64,000 bases of DNA, taken from an uncultured Veillonella sp. GTDB taxonomy: Bacteria; Bacillota; Negativicutes; Veillonellales; Veillonellaceae. The notes under the pieces were generated by a model. It made no database searches, was not told the origin of the DNA, and was given only the letters and a program-made list of their open reading frames with translations. Location of the stretch: NCBI GenBank assembly GCA_900549805.1, contig URPV01000001.1, positions 1-64,000 of the forward strand, written 5' to 3'. Of this stretch, positions 16,380 to 25,309 are shown piece by piece. Within the stretch, counting starts at the first letter, position 1. The number at the start of each line of letters is the position of its first letter. A program made the translations under genes and the position numbers.

Positions 16380-17861
16380 ATGAGCACTAAAGTTGATGTG
16401 CGAGATTTGGTCTATCGTCAGGAACAGGGCGGTCAATTCCGTTGGATTACGGTAACTGTCCTATTAGTAGCGGTGGGGGAAATCCTCCACTTGATCAGTC
16501 CAAGTGTAGCAGGTATTACTCCATCGTGGCCTATTGCTGCCTATTGTGCGGCCATTATGTTAACCCGGCCTACCTATAGACAGACCTTGGGGATTGGCCT
16601 AGCGGTGGCCCTCTTAGGAGTTCTTACCTCTAAGTCTGCCTTCCCTTATGGGAACTTGGCAGCAGAACCGGTTGGGGCTTTGGCTTGTTGCTTCCTCATG
16701 CACCTCTTGGAGCGCCTGCGCCTACGCTATTTTGGCAAGCTAGATATAGGGCCAGTTATCTTAACCCTCATTACGACGGTTATTTCTGGGGCTATCTTCA
16801 TTACCATCCTTTGGCAGGTCATGGGGTTAGATGTGAATATCTATCTCAAGGGCATGTGGCCTATCGTTCTCATCGTAGCGGTAGTTAATGCTGTCGCGGC
16901 ACCCCTTATGTACTACCCTGCTAAGCACCTCTTCGCTAAACGAGGTCTTGTAAAATTGTCAGAGAATGAAAAATCTGATCATTCTAACTTGGAATTGAAG
17001 CCTTCACAAGCGGGTAAGATTTCTGTGGAGCATCTGACCTTCTCCTATGATGCTCAGAAGAAGCCTGTTTTAGAGGATATCAACCTAGCTATCCAAGAAG
17101 GGGACTTTATGGTTATCACCGGGCCGGCTGGTTGTGGTAAATCTACCCTCTGTATGGCCTTAACGGGGGCTGTACCTAAGTTCTACGGAGGCTTTATGAA
17201 GGGTATGGTCTTTGTGGATGGCTTGGCGACAACCCAAGCGGATATTCCGACTATTGCTGACCATATCGGCGTAGTCTTGGCCGACTATGATACCCAATTG
17301 GTGACTATGACCGTTCAAGAAGAAGTAGCCTTTGCTCTTGAAAACCGAGGCTATCAAGCAGATGCCATCAAGGTTCGCACTAAGGAAGTCTTGGCTCAAG
17401 TAGGTCTTACAGGCATGGAAGAGCGGGCTATCTCCTCCCTCTCTGGAGGTCAACGGCAACGCTTAGCTATTGCGTCTGTGTTAGCACCCAACCCATCTAT
17501 CCTGGTTTTGGATGAGCCAACCTCTTCCTTGGATCCGGAAGGGACAGAAGAACTTTACCGTTTGGTGGGGGCCCTCAACAAGGACTATGGCATCACCGTG
17601 GTGGTTATCGATCATGATCTCCATGCTATCCTGCCATATGCCAACCGTATGGTCCTCTTGGTAGAGGGTAAGGTAGCTTGCGATGCGTCTTTGTCTGAAA
17701 CCCTACAATATATGTACGAACATGATATTTATACGGATGCTTTGCCATCTCTCTTCAAGGCATCTATGGACCTCCGCCGCGGTGGGGTCTCAGTCTATGA
17801 GCCATGGTTGACCATTGAAGGGGCCAAGGCTGCTTTAAAAAGCTTTGGAGGTGAAGGCTAA
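16380..17861 (+). CDS. ECF transporter: S component fused to an ATPase subunit
   Basis: A 493-residue fusion. Residues about 22-190 hold six hydrophobic segments typical of an ECF substrate-binding S component. The opening (GEILHLISPSVAGITPSW, then LTRPTYRQTLGIG) resembles TrpP-type tryptophan uptake proteins. From about 213 a CbiO-like ATPase follows: Walker A GPAGCGKST near 246, signature LSGGQRQR, DEPTSSLD and switch IDHDLH. The next two genes supply the second ATPase and the T component, so this is a dedicated (group I) ECF system. Tryptophan as substrate is an inference from the S domain and fits the aromatic theme of the window. Confidence 0.85.
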   Translation: MSTKVDVRDLVYRQEQGGQFRWITVTVLLVAVGEILHLISPSVAGITPSWPIAAYCAAIMLTRPTYRQTLGIGLAVALLGVLTSKSAFPYGNLAAEPVGALACCFLMHLLERLRLRYFGKLDIGPVILTLITTVISGAIFITILWQVMGLDVNIYLKGMWPIVLIVAVVNAVAAPLMYYPAKHLFAKRGLVKLSENEKSDHSNLELKPSQAGKISVEHLTFSYDAQKKPVLEDINLAIQEGDFMVITGPAGCGKSTLCMALTGAVPKFYGGFMKGMVFVDGLATTQADIPTIADHIGVVLADYDTQLVTMTVQEEVAFALENRGYQADAIKVRTKEVLAQVGLTGMEERAISSLSGGQRQRLAIASVLAPNPSILVLDEPTSSLDPEGTEELYRLVGALNKDYGITVVVIDHDLHAILPYANRMVLLVEGKVACDASLSETLQYMYEHDIYTDALPSLFKASMDLRRGGVSVYEPWLTIEGAKAALKSFGGEG

Positions 17862-18673
17862 TGCTAGAAGTTAAATCCCTACAATTTGGTTATACCAAGG
17901 ATAAAGATGTCTTTTCTGACGTTAGCTTTACTATCGGAGAGGGCGAGTTCATAGCTATTGGTGGTTGTAATGGGTCAGGGAAAACGACCATTACACGCCT
18001 TTTGGTGGGCCTTGAAAAGCCTAAGTCTGGCCATATTATCTACAAGGGCCAGGACATTACCCAAGCCCCTCCTAGTGAGCGGGGCCAGTACATTGGCTAT
18101 GTATTCCAACAACCAGACCGACAAATGTTTCGTCCCACAGTTGTGCAAGAGGTAGCCTTCGGTCCAGAAACTATGGGATTATCACCGGATGATACTAGAC
18201 GGGTTGTGGAGGCTGCCCTCGAACGGACTGGTATTGGCCCTTTGGCCGGTCAGTATCCACCGACCCTTCGTCGGGGGGATAAGCAGCGGGTGGCTATCGC
18301 TTCTGCCTTAGCTATGAATCCACAGATATTGATCTTGGATGAACCTACATCAGGTCAGGATGGGCGGGAAAAACGGGAACTCATGGAACTGTTGGAAGCC
18401 CTTAACAAGGAAGGGGTTACCATTCTCCTCATCACACATGACATGGAAATCATGGCGGCCCACTGCAAGCGGGCCATTATTATGGGCAACCAAACCAAGG
18501 CCTTTGATGGGACTCCAGAAGAACTCTTTACGAATCATTCCGACCAAGAACTCTTGGCTATGGGCCTCACCCGGCCGGCTTGTGTCAGCCTGTCGGCCTC
18601 CATCCCTGGTTTCGGCTATTGTGCCTCCATGGATGAATTCACTGCGTCTATGATTGAAAAATTTGGTAAATAA
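17861..18673 (+). CDS. ECF transporter ATPase subunit (second)
   Basis: A 270-residue CbiO-type ATPase. Walker A is GGCNGSGKTT near residue 33, Walker B LILDEPTSGQD, and the switch is ITHDME. The Q-loop FQQPDRQMFRPTV is typical of ECF ATPases. The signature is LRRGDKQR instead of LSGGQ, so the first Ser-Gly pair is lost; this suggests that one of the two ATP sites is modified. The ATG overlaps the stop of the S-A fusion gene by one base (TAATG), which implies coupled translation. Confidence 0.9.
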   Translation: MLEVKSLQFGYTKDKDVFSDVSFTIGEGEFIAIGGCNGSGKTTITRLLVGLEKPKSGHIIYKGQDITQAPPSERGQYIGYVFQQPDRQMFRPTVVQEVAFGPETMGLSPDDTRRVVEAALERTGIGPLAGQYPPTLRRGDKQRVAIASALAMNPQILILDEPTSGQDGREKRELMELLEALNKEGVTILLITHDMEIMAAHCKRAIIMGNQTKAFDGTPEELFTNHSDQELLAMGLTRPACVSLSASIPGFGYCASMDEFTASMIEKFGK

Positions 18674-18682
18674 GGAGGACCT

Positions 18683-19345
18683 ATGGAACGTTTAGTACCG
18701 ATTACAAAAATCTTCATAACCCTTCTTATTTCCGCTTGGGCAATTTTTTTGAAAGACTGGCATCACTTGCTGATTTTAGCCCTAGTAGAATTGGCTTTCT
18801 TGGCCTTTACGACCATCCTCTATAAGCAACGGAAGGCCATTTTAGGCCTGGCCTTTTTTGCGGCTGTTCTGGCGGTTATCCAATGGTTGGTGTCTGGTCA
18901 ATGGGAATCAGCTATCGTCGTAGGGGGCCGTATGCTCTGCATGACTCTTTTTTTTGTCATGCTTTTGACGACTACTAAGTTGCAGGATTTGACGGCCACA
19001 TTGGTGCTCCAATGTAAGATGCCTTATACCTATGCCTTCATGTTCACGGCGGCCCTTCGATTTGTACCTGATTTTATCGCTGAAAGTCGGGCCGTACAAG
19101 AAGCTCAATCTTGTCGTGGTCTCTCTATGGAGGGTAATATCTTTAAGAAGTGCAAGTCCTATGCGACAGTTATTCAACCACTTCTCTTAAAATCTTTATC
19201 CAAATCTGAGAACATGGCTCTCTCCTTGGAATTGAGAGGGTTTGGTCGCAAGGGACACTCCTTTGCTACCTCCGTTAAGCCGGGCAGCTTGGATTATGCC
19301 ATTATGGCAATTTTAATTGCCCTGACCGCTTATCTCATGCTCTAA
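18683..19345 (+). CDS. ECF transporter T component
   Basis: A 220-residue membrane protein with about five helices that joins the S component to both ATPases. The two cytoplasmic coupling motifs are visible in the C-terminal half: QSCRGLSMEG (an Ala-Arg-Gly-like motif) and LELRGFGRKG. It follows the second ATPase by 9 bases with an AAGGAGG site. Together the three genes form one complete ECF complex with no separate S gene. Confidence 0.9.
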   Translation: MERLVPITKIFITLLISAWAIFLKDWHHLLILALVELAFLAFTTILYKQRKAILGLAFFAAVLAVIQWLVSGQWESAIVVGGRMLCMTLFFVMLLTTTKLQDLTATLVLQCKMPYTYAFMFTAALRFVPDFIAESRAVQEAQSCRGLSMEGNIFKKCKSYATVIQPLLLKSLSKSENMALSLELRGFGRKGHSFATSVKPGSLDYAIMAILIALTAYLML

Positions 19346-19358
19346 GCATCACATATAT

Positions 19359-19432
19359 AAAGCCTAGAAGGTCTAGCTTTCACACGCCTATTTGTTTCTT
19401 TGGTAGTGAAAACTATGCCTTCTAGGCTTTTA
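19359..19432 (+). terminator. Terminator after the ECF operon
   Basis: AGCCTAGAAGG pairs with CCTTCTAGGCT across a long loop that contains a second small stem; four T follow. Confidence 0.7.
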
Positions 19433-19471
19433 TGCTATAATTAAGGCATTATGATAGAAGGAGAAAAGTCA

Positions 19472-19972
19472 GTGTCTAAGATTGTAATTCGACGTGGGCA
19501 AAAGGCTGATATTCCAGCCCTCTTGGATATTTATAACTATGAAGTCCTCCATGGTGTGGCAACCCTGGATTTGGAACCGCGTACTTTGGATGAGTGGACC
19601 CTTTGGTATGAGGCCCACAATGTGGATAATCATCCCCTCTATGTGGCTGAGCTAGATGGACAAGTGGCAGGTTATGCCAGCCTATCTGCCTACCGGACCA
19701 AGGAGGCCTACCAGTCTACCGTTGAATTGTCTGTCTATATAGGGCCTGACTACCGCCGTAAGGGTATCGCCTCTAAGTTAATGGAAAGTATTCTTGAAGA
19801 GGGGCGCCGAGATGATCGAACGCACCTCATCGTCTCTGTCATCACCGCTGGGAATGAAGCCAGTGAACGATTACACGAAGCCTTCGGCTTTGAATATGTA
19901 GGTACTCTTAGGGAAGTGGGTATCAAGCAGGGACACTATAGGGATACTGTTGAGTATGCCCTCTATGTCTAA
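19472..19972 (+). CDS. GNAT-family N-acetyltransferase, phosphinothricin acetyltransferase-like
   Basis: A 166-residue acetyltransferase. The acetyl-CoA binding motif is SVYIGPDYRRKGIASKLMESI near residue 90, and the end NEASERLHEAFGFEYVGTLREVG is characteristic of the PAT/YncA branch, which acetylates amino-acid-like or sulfone/sulfoximine substrates. I favour the GTG start at 19472 because AGAAGGAG lies eight bases before it; the ATG at 19451 has no site. A TATAAT box just upstream in the previous terminator region is a likely promoter. Confidence 0.85.
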   Translation: MSKIVIRRGQKADIPALLDIYNYEVLHGVATLDLEPRTLDEWTLWYEAHNVDNHPLYVAELDGQVAGYASLSAYRTKEAYQSTVELSVYIGPDYRRKGIASKLMESILEEGRRDDRTHLIVSVITAGNEASERLHEAFGFEYVGTLREVGIKQGHYRDTVEYALYV

Positions 19973-20016
19973 GTATAGGGAGTTTTGTGTGGGCCTTTGA
20001 GCCCAAGGGAGTTTTT

Positions 20017-20934
20017 ATGAAAGGTACTAGGGAAGCAGAAGTCTTTGGCATCAATCGCTACCGCAATCGGCGGGTGGATGGTCATGTCCATACGGAGTTG
20101 TGCCCTCATGGGTCAGGGGATAAGACGGCCCTCATGGTGGAAAAAGCCATTGAACTGCATTTAGAAAAAATCTGCTTTACCGAGCACGCACCTTTGCCAG
20201 TCGAGTTCAGTAAGGTCTATTTAGGGGACAAGAAGGCGCTAGATACAGCAGCCCTTACCTTGGACCAGGTAGAGACCTATCTGGCCTTGGGTAATGACCT
20301 ACAAAAGGAATACGGCGAAGCCATTGATATTTCCTTAGGTTTTGAAGTAGATTACCTGCCTGGCTTTGAATCCTACACTAGGTCCTTCCTAGACCAATAT
20401 GGGCCTGTGACGGGGGATAATATCCTATCCCTTCACTTCATGGAGGGCATGGCTGGTGGTTACTGGTGTCTAGACTATAGCCCTCAGGAATTTGAAAACG
20501 CCTTTGGTCCTTGGATCGATCAGCAAGACCTTCTTTACGGTCGCTATTTTGAGACCCTCCTCAAGGGCGTCAGGACGGACTTTGGCCCCTATAGGCCTAA
20601 ACGTATTGGCCATCTAGATAGTATCAAGAAATTCAATCGCTACTTCCATTGGAAGCCAGCTTTAGATGACAAGTCTAAGGGGCTAGTTTTGGAAATTCTC
20701 CGTACTCTTAAGAGTCAAGGACGGGAATTAGACTATAATTTGGCCGGTCTATCCAAGGAATATTGTCGGGAGGTCTACCCAAGCCGCTATATCCAAGGCA
20801 TGGCCTATGTGCTTGGCCTGCCCTATGTGGTAGGGTCTGATGCCCATAGCATCTTAGATCTCCAGAAAACATGGGGTCCGGGGGCAGCCATTTTGGATGC
20901 CCAAGCAGAAGCCCATGAAGAGGGAGACGCATAG
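20017..20934 (+). CDS. hisK: PHP-family histidinol-phosphatase
   Basis: A 305-residue PHP-domain phosphatase of the HisK (HisJ-type) group, which dephosphorylates histidinol phosphate in histidine synthesis. The metal-binding motifs are in order: DGHVHTELCPHG, CFTEHAPLP, LGFEVDYLPG, ILSLHFM, GHLD and GSDAH. ATG 20017 follows AAGGGAG; the frame extends 10 codons upstream without a better site. No other his gene is in the window, so the assignment rests on motifs and length. Confidence 0.85.
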   Translation: MKGTREAEVFGINRYRNRRVDGHVHTELCPHGSGDKTALMVEKAIELHLEKICFTEHAPLPVEFSKVYLGDKKALDTAALTLDQVETYLALGNDLQKEYGEAIDISLGFEVDYLPGFESYTRSFLDQYGPVTGDNILSLHFMEGMAGGYWCLDYSPQEFENAFGPWIDQQDLLYGRYFETLLKGVRTDFGPYRPKRIGHLDSIKKFNRYFHWKPALDDKSKGLVLEILRTLKSQGRELDYNLAGLSKEYCREVYPSRYIQGMAYVLGLPYVVGSDAHSILDLQKTWGPGAAILDAQAEAHEEGDA

Positions 20935-20946
20935 ATTATTAACTAA

Positions 20947-20994
20947 AAAAGGACCTAAGAGCCCACACTTGGTGTTGGTTCTTAGGTCCTTTTG
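20947..20994. terminator. Bidirectional terminator between hisK and queF
   Basis: AAAAGGACCTAAGA pairs with TCTTAGGTCCTTTT around a 20-base loop. It can serve both convergent genes. Confidence 0.88.
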
Positions 20995-20997
20995 TAA

Positions 20998-21495
20998 TTA
21001 GCGATAGGCCACCCTTTCTGGTTGCATATCGTGGAAATGAAGGCGTTCTTTTGCCGTCTTCTCCCAGTCTGTACCTGGTTTGCCATAGTTGGCATAAGGG
21101 TCGATGGAGAGTCCTCCTCGTGGGGTGAATTTGCCCCACACTTCGATGTACTTAGGGTCCATGAGTTTAATCAAATCTTTCATGATGATATTGATACAGT
21201 CCTCGTGGAAGTCCCCATGGTTGCGGAAGGAGAACAGGTAGAGTTTGAGTGATTTGGACTCTACCATCTTTTGATCCGGTACATAGGAAATGTAGATAGT
21301 GGCAAAGTCCGGTTGCCCTGTCATAGGGCAGAGGGACGTAAATTCTGGACAGTTGAATTTAACGAAATAGTCGTTTTCTGGGTGTTTATTTTGGAAGGCC
21401 TCCAATACTTGGGGGGCGTAATCTGTTGGGTAGTCTGTGGTATGGCCAAGGGCGTGAACGCCGGCTAATTCTTCTGTACTGCGACCGCTGCTCAT
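20998..21495 (-). CDS. queF: NADPH-dependent 7-cyano-7-deazaguanine (preQ0) reductase
   Basis: Reduces the preQ0 nitrile to preQ1 in queuosine synthesis for tRNA. The 165-residue unimodular form is present. Cys56 in [17 protein letters not shown] is the thioimide-forming nucleophile, and the QueF motif [20 protein letters not shown] follows at about residue 79. ATG 21495 has GCGAGG six bases upstream; the TTG at 21513 is less likely. The other queuosine genes are not in the window and no preQ1 riboswitch is recognised upstream. Confidence 0.95.
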   Translation of the reverse strand: MSSGRSTEELAGVHALGHTTDYPTDYAPQVLEAFQNKHPENDYFVKFNCPEFTSLCPMTGQPDFATIYISYVPDQKMVESKSLKLYLFSFRNHGDFHEDCINIIMKDLIKLMDPKYIEVWGKFTPRGGLSIDPYANYGKPGTDWEKTAKERLHFHDMQPERVAYR

Positions 21496-21599
21496 GATAA
21501 CCTCGCTTGTCAATTTTATCCTATAGTATAATACTAATATCTACTTAATTATAGACTATTCTCTAGGAAGTGACTAGGCGATGGAAGGAGGGGACGAGG

Positions 21600-22250
21600 A
21601 TGTTTGTAATGACCCTATTAGCCTGTGTTTTGGGGCTAGAGGTATCCTTCCAGCCAGAGGTACGGGTCAAGGGAGACCTTTTTAACCGGAGAGGAAGGGG
21701 CTATATATTTGCTAGCCTCCTCTTTATGATTCTTTTGGCCCTTTTTATGACCTGGATTTCTATCTTCTTGGCCCAGTCCATTCAGGTCTTGAACTACATG
21801 TATGATTGTAGTCAGCTGATCACAGTCGTAGCCATTTCTCTTTTGCTTATAGGGGCCCTTCAACTAGGGGGGGTGATTGCCTTTAGTCATCCTTTGCGCC
21901 AGGAGGCAGCTGGTTTAAAGCCGTCCTATAGATGGGCAGAAGGTCGCCTGTGGGCGCCTCTTTTCTTTGTGTTGGACCTCTGGCGGACCCTCTGGCCCTA
22001 TCTTCTCTGGATTGGGGTCAGCCAAGTTTTGCTTTGGTTAGATCCGGCCTATGCTCGGACTGGCTTCCTGTTTACTAGCTTAGGCGCCTTCTTTTTGGGA
22101 CTTTGGATGGGCTTGGCCATGCGAGCTGTAGACCTCGCTTGGCGGACAGCCTTAGAAGCCATCTATGATAGGCCATCTTTAGTTACGGGTAACCGCCTAG
22201 TGGTGGCCATTATAGGTTTGGAAATCCTCTACCTCTTGGTTTCTCTATAG
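21600..22250 (+). CDS. Multi-spanning membrane protein of unknown function
   Basis: I do not recognise this 216-residue protein. It has a first hydrophobic stretch at the N-terminus, then about five more membrane helices, several Trp-rich, and an amphipathic loop RWAEGRLWAP. There is no obvious catalytic or transport signature. ATG 21600 follows GGAAGGAGGGG; an earlier in-frame start at 21570 lacks a site. It is divergent from queF and ends about 100 bases before cysE, which has its own promoter. Confidence 0.65.
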   Translation: MFVMTLLACVLGLEVSFQPEVRVKGDLFNRRGRGYIFASLLFMILLALFMTWISIFLAQSIQVLNYMYDCSQLITVVAISLLLIGALQLGGVIAFSHPLRQEAAGLKPSYRWAEGRLWAPLFFVLDLWRTLWPYLLWIGVSQVLLWLDPAYARTGFLFTSLGAFFLGLWMGLAMRAVDLAWRTALEAIYDRPSLVTGNRLVVAIIGLEILYLLVSL

Positions 22251-22274
22251 AGGTGTAACTTAGGGGGCTGTGAG

Positions 22275-22304
22275 TTGACCTGGGTCTAGTCAACATACTA
22301 CAAT
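22275..22304 (+). promoter_or_regulatory. Likely promoter of cysE
   Basis: TTGACC, an 18-base spacer and TACAAT, about 48 bases upstream of the cysE start. Confidence 0.65.
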
Positions 22305-22351
22305 GACAGTATATACATGATAATTGTAGCCATTTGGGCTGAGAGGCAGCT

Positions 22352-22945
22352 ATGAATCAACTGTGGTCCAAAATTAAATACAATATTCAACGGGTAATGG
22401 ACTCTGATCCAGCGGCTACGTCTGTCCTTATGGTCCTCTGGACCTACCCTCATATGACAGCCCTCTTTTGGCACTTCTTTGCTCACCGCCTCTACAAGGC
22501 CGGTTGGAAGCTCTTGGCTCGGCGGATTTCCCTCCATGCGCGAAGGGTGACGGGTATTGAAATCCATCCAGGAGCTACTATAGGTAAAGGCCTTTTCATT
22601 GACCATGGGATGGGGGTTGTTATCGGTGAAACGACCATCGTAGGGGATAATGTAACCCTCTTTCACCAAGTGACCCTAGGGGGCATGTCTTCCAAGCGGG
22701 AAAAGCGCCATCCTACCATAGAGGATAATGTTCTCATCGGCACGGGGACCAAGATCCTAGGTGATATCACCATAGGCAAGAATACTAAAATTGGCTGTAA
22801 CCTAGTTATCAAGCATGACATTCCAGCGGATATGGTAGTCTTTGAAACCGACCCTGAAAACATGTACGTTCGCCGGTCCCGAGGGCAAGGTCATCCGAAT
22901 AAGACGGCAGAGGTAGAAGAGCCCTATATCGAATATTACATCTAG
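22352..22945 (+). CDS. cysE: Serine O-acetyltransferase
   Basis: Transfers acetyl from acetyl-CoA to serine, the first step of cysteine synthesis. The 197-residue length fits the short EpsC-type form. The left-handed beta-helix hexapeptide repeats start at [22 protein letters not shown] near residue 71, with the catalytic Asp-His in FIDHG and a second His in [14 protein letters not shown] precedes the ATG. No cysK is adjacent. It is closed by a terminator immediately after the stop. Confidence 0.95.
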   Translation: MNQLWSKIKYNIQRVMDSDPAATSVLMVLWTYPHMTALFWHFFAHRLYKAGWKLLARRISLHARRVTGIEIHPGATIGKGLFIDHGMGVVIGETTIVGDNVTLFHQVTLGGMSSKREKRHPTIEDNVLIGTGTKILGDITIGKNTKIGCNLVIKHDIPADMVVFETDPENMYVRRSRGQGHPNKTAEVEEPYIEYYI

Positions 22946-22967
22946 GATGCCTAAGGGCATCCTTTTT
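22944..22967 (+). terminator. Intrinsic terminator after cysE
   Basis: AGGATGCC pairs with GGCATCCT around TAAG, then five T. Confidence 0.9.
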
Positions 22968-22977
22968 GTATCCTATG

Positions 22978-23006
22978 TTGACAGGCTAGGGGGCTCATGA
23001 TACTAT
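22978..23006 (+). promoter_or_regulatory. Promoter of the tRNA-Ser gene
   Basis: TTGACA, a 17-base spacer and TACTAT, placing the start of transcription a few bases before the tRNA. Confidence 0.8.
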
Positions 23007-23021
23007 TATCCAGTAAAGCTT

Positions 23022-23112
23022 GGAGAATTACTCAAGAGGCTGAAGAGGACGGTTTGCTAAATCGTTAGGTCGGGTTACCGGCGCTAGGGTTCGAATCCCT
23101 AATTCTCCGCCA
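23022..23112 (+). tRNA. tRNA-Ser (anticodon GCU)
   Basis: The acceptor arms GGAGAATT and AATTCTCC pair perfectly, the discriminator is G and CCA is encoded. The anticodon GCT lies at 23056-23058 in the loop TTGCTAA. A long variable arm and the T-arm GGTTCGAATCC confirm a class II serine tRNA that reads AGC and AGU codons. Confidence 0.96.
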
Positions 23113-23117
23113 TAGTC

Positions 23118-23153
23118 AAAGAGGTCTGATGGAAATCCATCAGGCCTCTTTTG
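23118..23153 (+). terminator. Terminator of the tRNA-Ser transcript
   Basis: AAAGAGG-CTGATGG pairs with CCATCAG-CCTCTTT around a 4-base loop with one mismatch. Confidence 0.88.
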
Positions 23154-23224
23154 TTTATAATTTGGTTAGGCCCCTATGATAAAATGGTCTTATCCTACTA
23201 TAGATTTATTACGAGGTAATAATT

Positions 23225-24025
23225 ATGGTTAACGCTAGATATAAAAAAGTCATTCTCTTAGGTGCTCTGCTGGCTTCCCTATCCTTGGGCTCAGCTATGG
23301 CAGCGTCCTATGATGATATCGTGCCAGCAGGCGATTGGACCTATGAGTCTATCAATACCTTGGTCAAGCATGATGCCCTGACTGATACCAAGGGTATCAA
23401 GACAGATGGGTCTGTCCAATATACCCGTGGTCAATTGGCTCCTCTCATGGCCTATATCACTAAGGAGCGGGAGCATATGAATGATACTGATAAGGAAATT
23501 GCTCTCAAGCTCTACCAAGCCTACAAGGATGAGGTCTTGGCCTACAATGTAGCAGAAACTAAACGAGAAAAGGCTTTGGCTCAGGAAAAGAAAGATCATA
23601 AGGATCTGGTTAAAAAATTAGATAAAAAGCGGACAAAGGCGGAAAAGGAAGCGGCTAAGGCCGAGCAAAAAGCTGCTAAAGAAGCTCAAAAGGCGGCTCA
23701 TAAGTCCAAGAAAAAAGAAGAGACTAGACCAGCTGGTCCTGCCCCAGCGGTTATCAATGATGTCTACTATGGCGCCGTTAACCCACCGGCTCAATTACAA
23801 CCAATTGCGCCTCCTGACGCGGCCCAAGAGGTGACTTATGACAATGAAAAACCAGAAGAAGTGGCCCTGACACCGGAACAAATCCAAGAAAAGATGAAGC
23901 ACTTCAAGGTGGATACCTCCCCGTTACAGGTCGGTGGTGATGTCCGTGTTCGTACCCAAGGGACTAAGGGCGGTAAATCCAAGACCGATGGTAAGGCTAA
24001 TGTAGAAATGGCTATGACCTGGTAA
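23225..24025 (+). CDS. SLH-domain envelope protein, OmpM-like but without a beta-barrel
   Basis: A 266-residue exported protein. Residues 1-26 form a signal peptide (cleavage near AMA-AS). Residues about 27-85 form one SLH domain (DDIVPAGDWTYESINTLVKHD), which in Negativicutes anchors outer-membrane proteins to peptidoglycan. A Lys/Ala/Glu-rich coiled coil follows (about 110-165), then a Pro-rich linker. The last 30 residues (QVGGDVRVRTQGTKG) look like the first strand of an OmpM-type barrel, but the protein stops there. It is probably a shortened paralogue serving as a periplasmic spacer. It precedes an Nramp gene by 16 bases. Confidence 0.85.
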   Translation: MVNARYKKVILLGALLASLSLGSAMAASYDDIVPAGDWTYESINTLVKHDALTDTKGIKTDGSVQYTRGQLAPLMAYITKEREHMNDTDKEIALKLYQAYKDEVLAYNVAETKREKALAQEKKDHKDLVKKLDKKRTKAEKEAAKAEQKAAKEAQKAAHKSKKKEETRPAGPAPAVINDVYYGAVNPPAQLQPIAPPDAAQEVTYDNEKPEEVALTPEQIQEKMKHFKVDTSPLQVGGDVRVRTQGTKGGKSKTDGKANVEMAMTW

Positions 24026-24041
24026 GAGTTGAGGTGTGTGT

Positions 24042-25301
24042 ATGTGGAATTACCTTACAAGACAGCTCTTTACTGTCCATCAGGAGGGGCGGACTCACGT
24101 CAATGACTTCCTCAAATTTGTAGGGCCTGGGATATTAGTGACGGTAGGCTTTATCGATCCTGGTAACTGGGCGGCTAATTTGGCTGCCGGTGCCCAGTTT
24201 GGGTATGACCTCCTTTGGGTGGTCTCTCTGTCTACCATCATGCTTATTGTGCTCCAGCATAATGTGGCCCATCTGGGCATCGTTCGGGGCCAATGCCTGT
24301 CGGAGTGCGCTCATGAATTTTTACCGGCCTGGCTATCCTGGCCAGTTCTATCCACTGCTGGGTTAGCCGCGGCAGCCACGACTTTGGCGGAGTTTATCGG
24401 CTCTGCCATAGCCCTCAAGATGCTCTTTTCCATTCCCCTGGTCATAGGGGCTATATTGACTTGTCTTGTTTGTACTATTCTCTTGGTGACTAATTCCTAC
24501 CGGCGGCTAGAACGGATTATAGCTGGCTTCGTATCACTCATTGCCCTGGCCTATATTGTGGAGCTATGCCTAGTGGATGTCTCTTGGCCGGCAGCTACCA
24601 TGGCTTGGGTGGACCCGAAGCTACCTAACGAATCCATGCTGGTAGTCCTCTCCATTTTGGGGGCTGTCATCATGCCCCATAATCTCTTCCTCCACTCGGA
24701 AATCATCCAGAGTCGACAGTTGAATAAGGCTGATAAGGCTACTATTAAAAAGCACTTACGCTTTGAATTTTTGGATACCCTCCTATCTATGGGAGTGGGC
24801 TGGCTTATCAATTCGGCTATGATCATCTTGGCGGCGGCCACTTTCTTTGTGGTGGGACAACCGGTGACGGAGTTAGAACAGGCGGAAGCCCTCCTGAGCC
24901 CACTCATTGGCCCTTGGGCAGGAACCCTCTTCGCCTTGGCTCTCCTCTTTGCAGGGATTGCATCATCCGCTACAGCGGGTATGGCAGGGGCCTCCATCTT
25001 TGCTGGTATGTGGGGCGAATCCTACGATATGAAAGACTTTCACAGTCGTCTGGGTCTGGCCCTAACCTTTGTGCCGGCCCTAGCCCTCATATTCTTTGTT
25101 AGTGATTCCTTTACAGCCCTCCTTTGGTCTCAAATGTTCTTGAGCCTCCAATTGCCTATTACCATTTTCTTGCAGCTCTATATGACGTCTAGCAAGAAAA
25201 TCATGGGGGATTATGTTAATCACCGCTATACTTCCATTCTCCTTTGGGGGATTGGGATTTTTGTAACCCTCTTAAACTTGTATTTGTTGTTTGAATCATA
25301 A
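24042..25301 (+). CDS. Nramp-family divalent metal (Mn2+/Fe2+) transporter
   Basis: A 419-residue inner-membrane transporter with about 11 helices. The helix 1 metal site IDPGNW (Asp, Asn) and the helix 6 site GAVIMPHNLFLHS (Ala, Met) are intact, which points to a true transition-metal importer of the MntH type and not a Mg2+ or Al3+ variant. ATG 24042 follows GTTGAGG. The gene sits between the SLH protein and hydE with very short gaps, so iron or manganese supply for a metal-dependent process is plausible. Confidence 0.9.
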   Translation: MWNYLTRQLFTVHQEGRTHVNDFLKFVGPGILVTVGFIDPGNWAANLAAGAQFGYDLLWVVSLSTIMLIVLQHNVAHLGIVRGQCLSECAHEFLPAWLSWPVLSTAGLAAAATTLAEFIGSAIALKMLFSIPLVIGAILTCLVCTILLVTNSYRRLERIIAGFVSLIALAYIVELCLVDVSWPAATMAWVDPKLPNESMLVVLSILGAVIMPHNLFLHSEIIQSRQLNKADKATIKKHLRFEFLDTLLSMGVGWLINSAMIILAAATFFVVGQPVTELEQAEALLSPLIGPWAGTLFALALLFAGIASSATAGMAGASIFAGMWGESYDMKDFHSRLGLALTFVPALALIFFVSDSFTALLWSQMFLSLQLPITIFLQLYMTSSKKIMGDYVNHRYTSILLWGIGIFVTLLNLYLLFES

Positions 25302-25309
25302 GGGATCCT

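Noticed and set aside
21496..21599. PreQ1 riboswitch upstream of queF
   Set aside because: The leader is too short and AT-rich and shows no preQ1-I or preQ1-II pattern.
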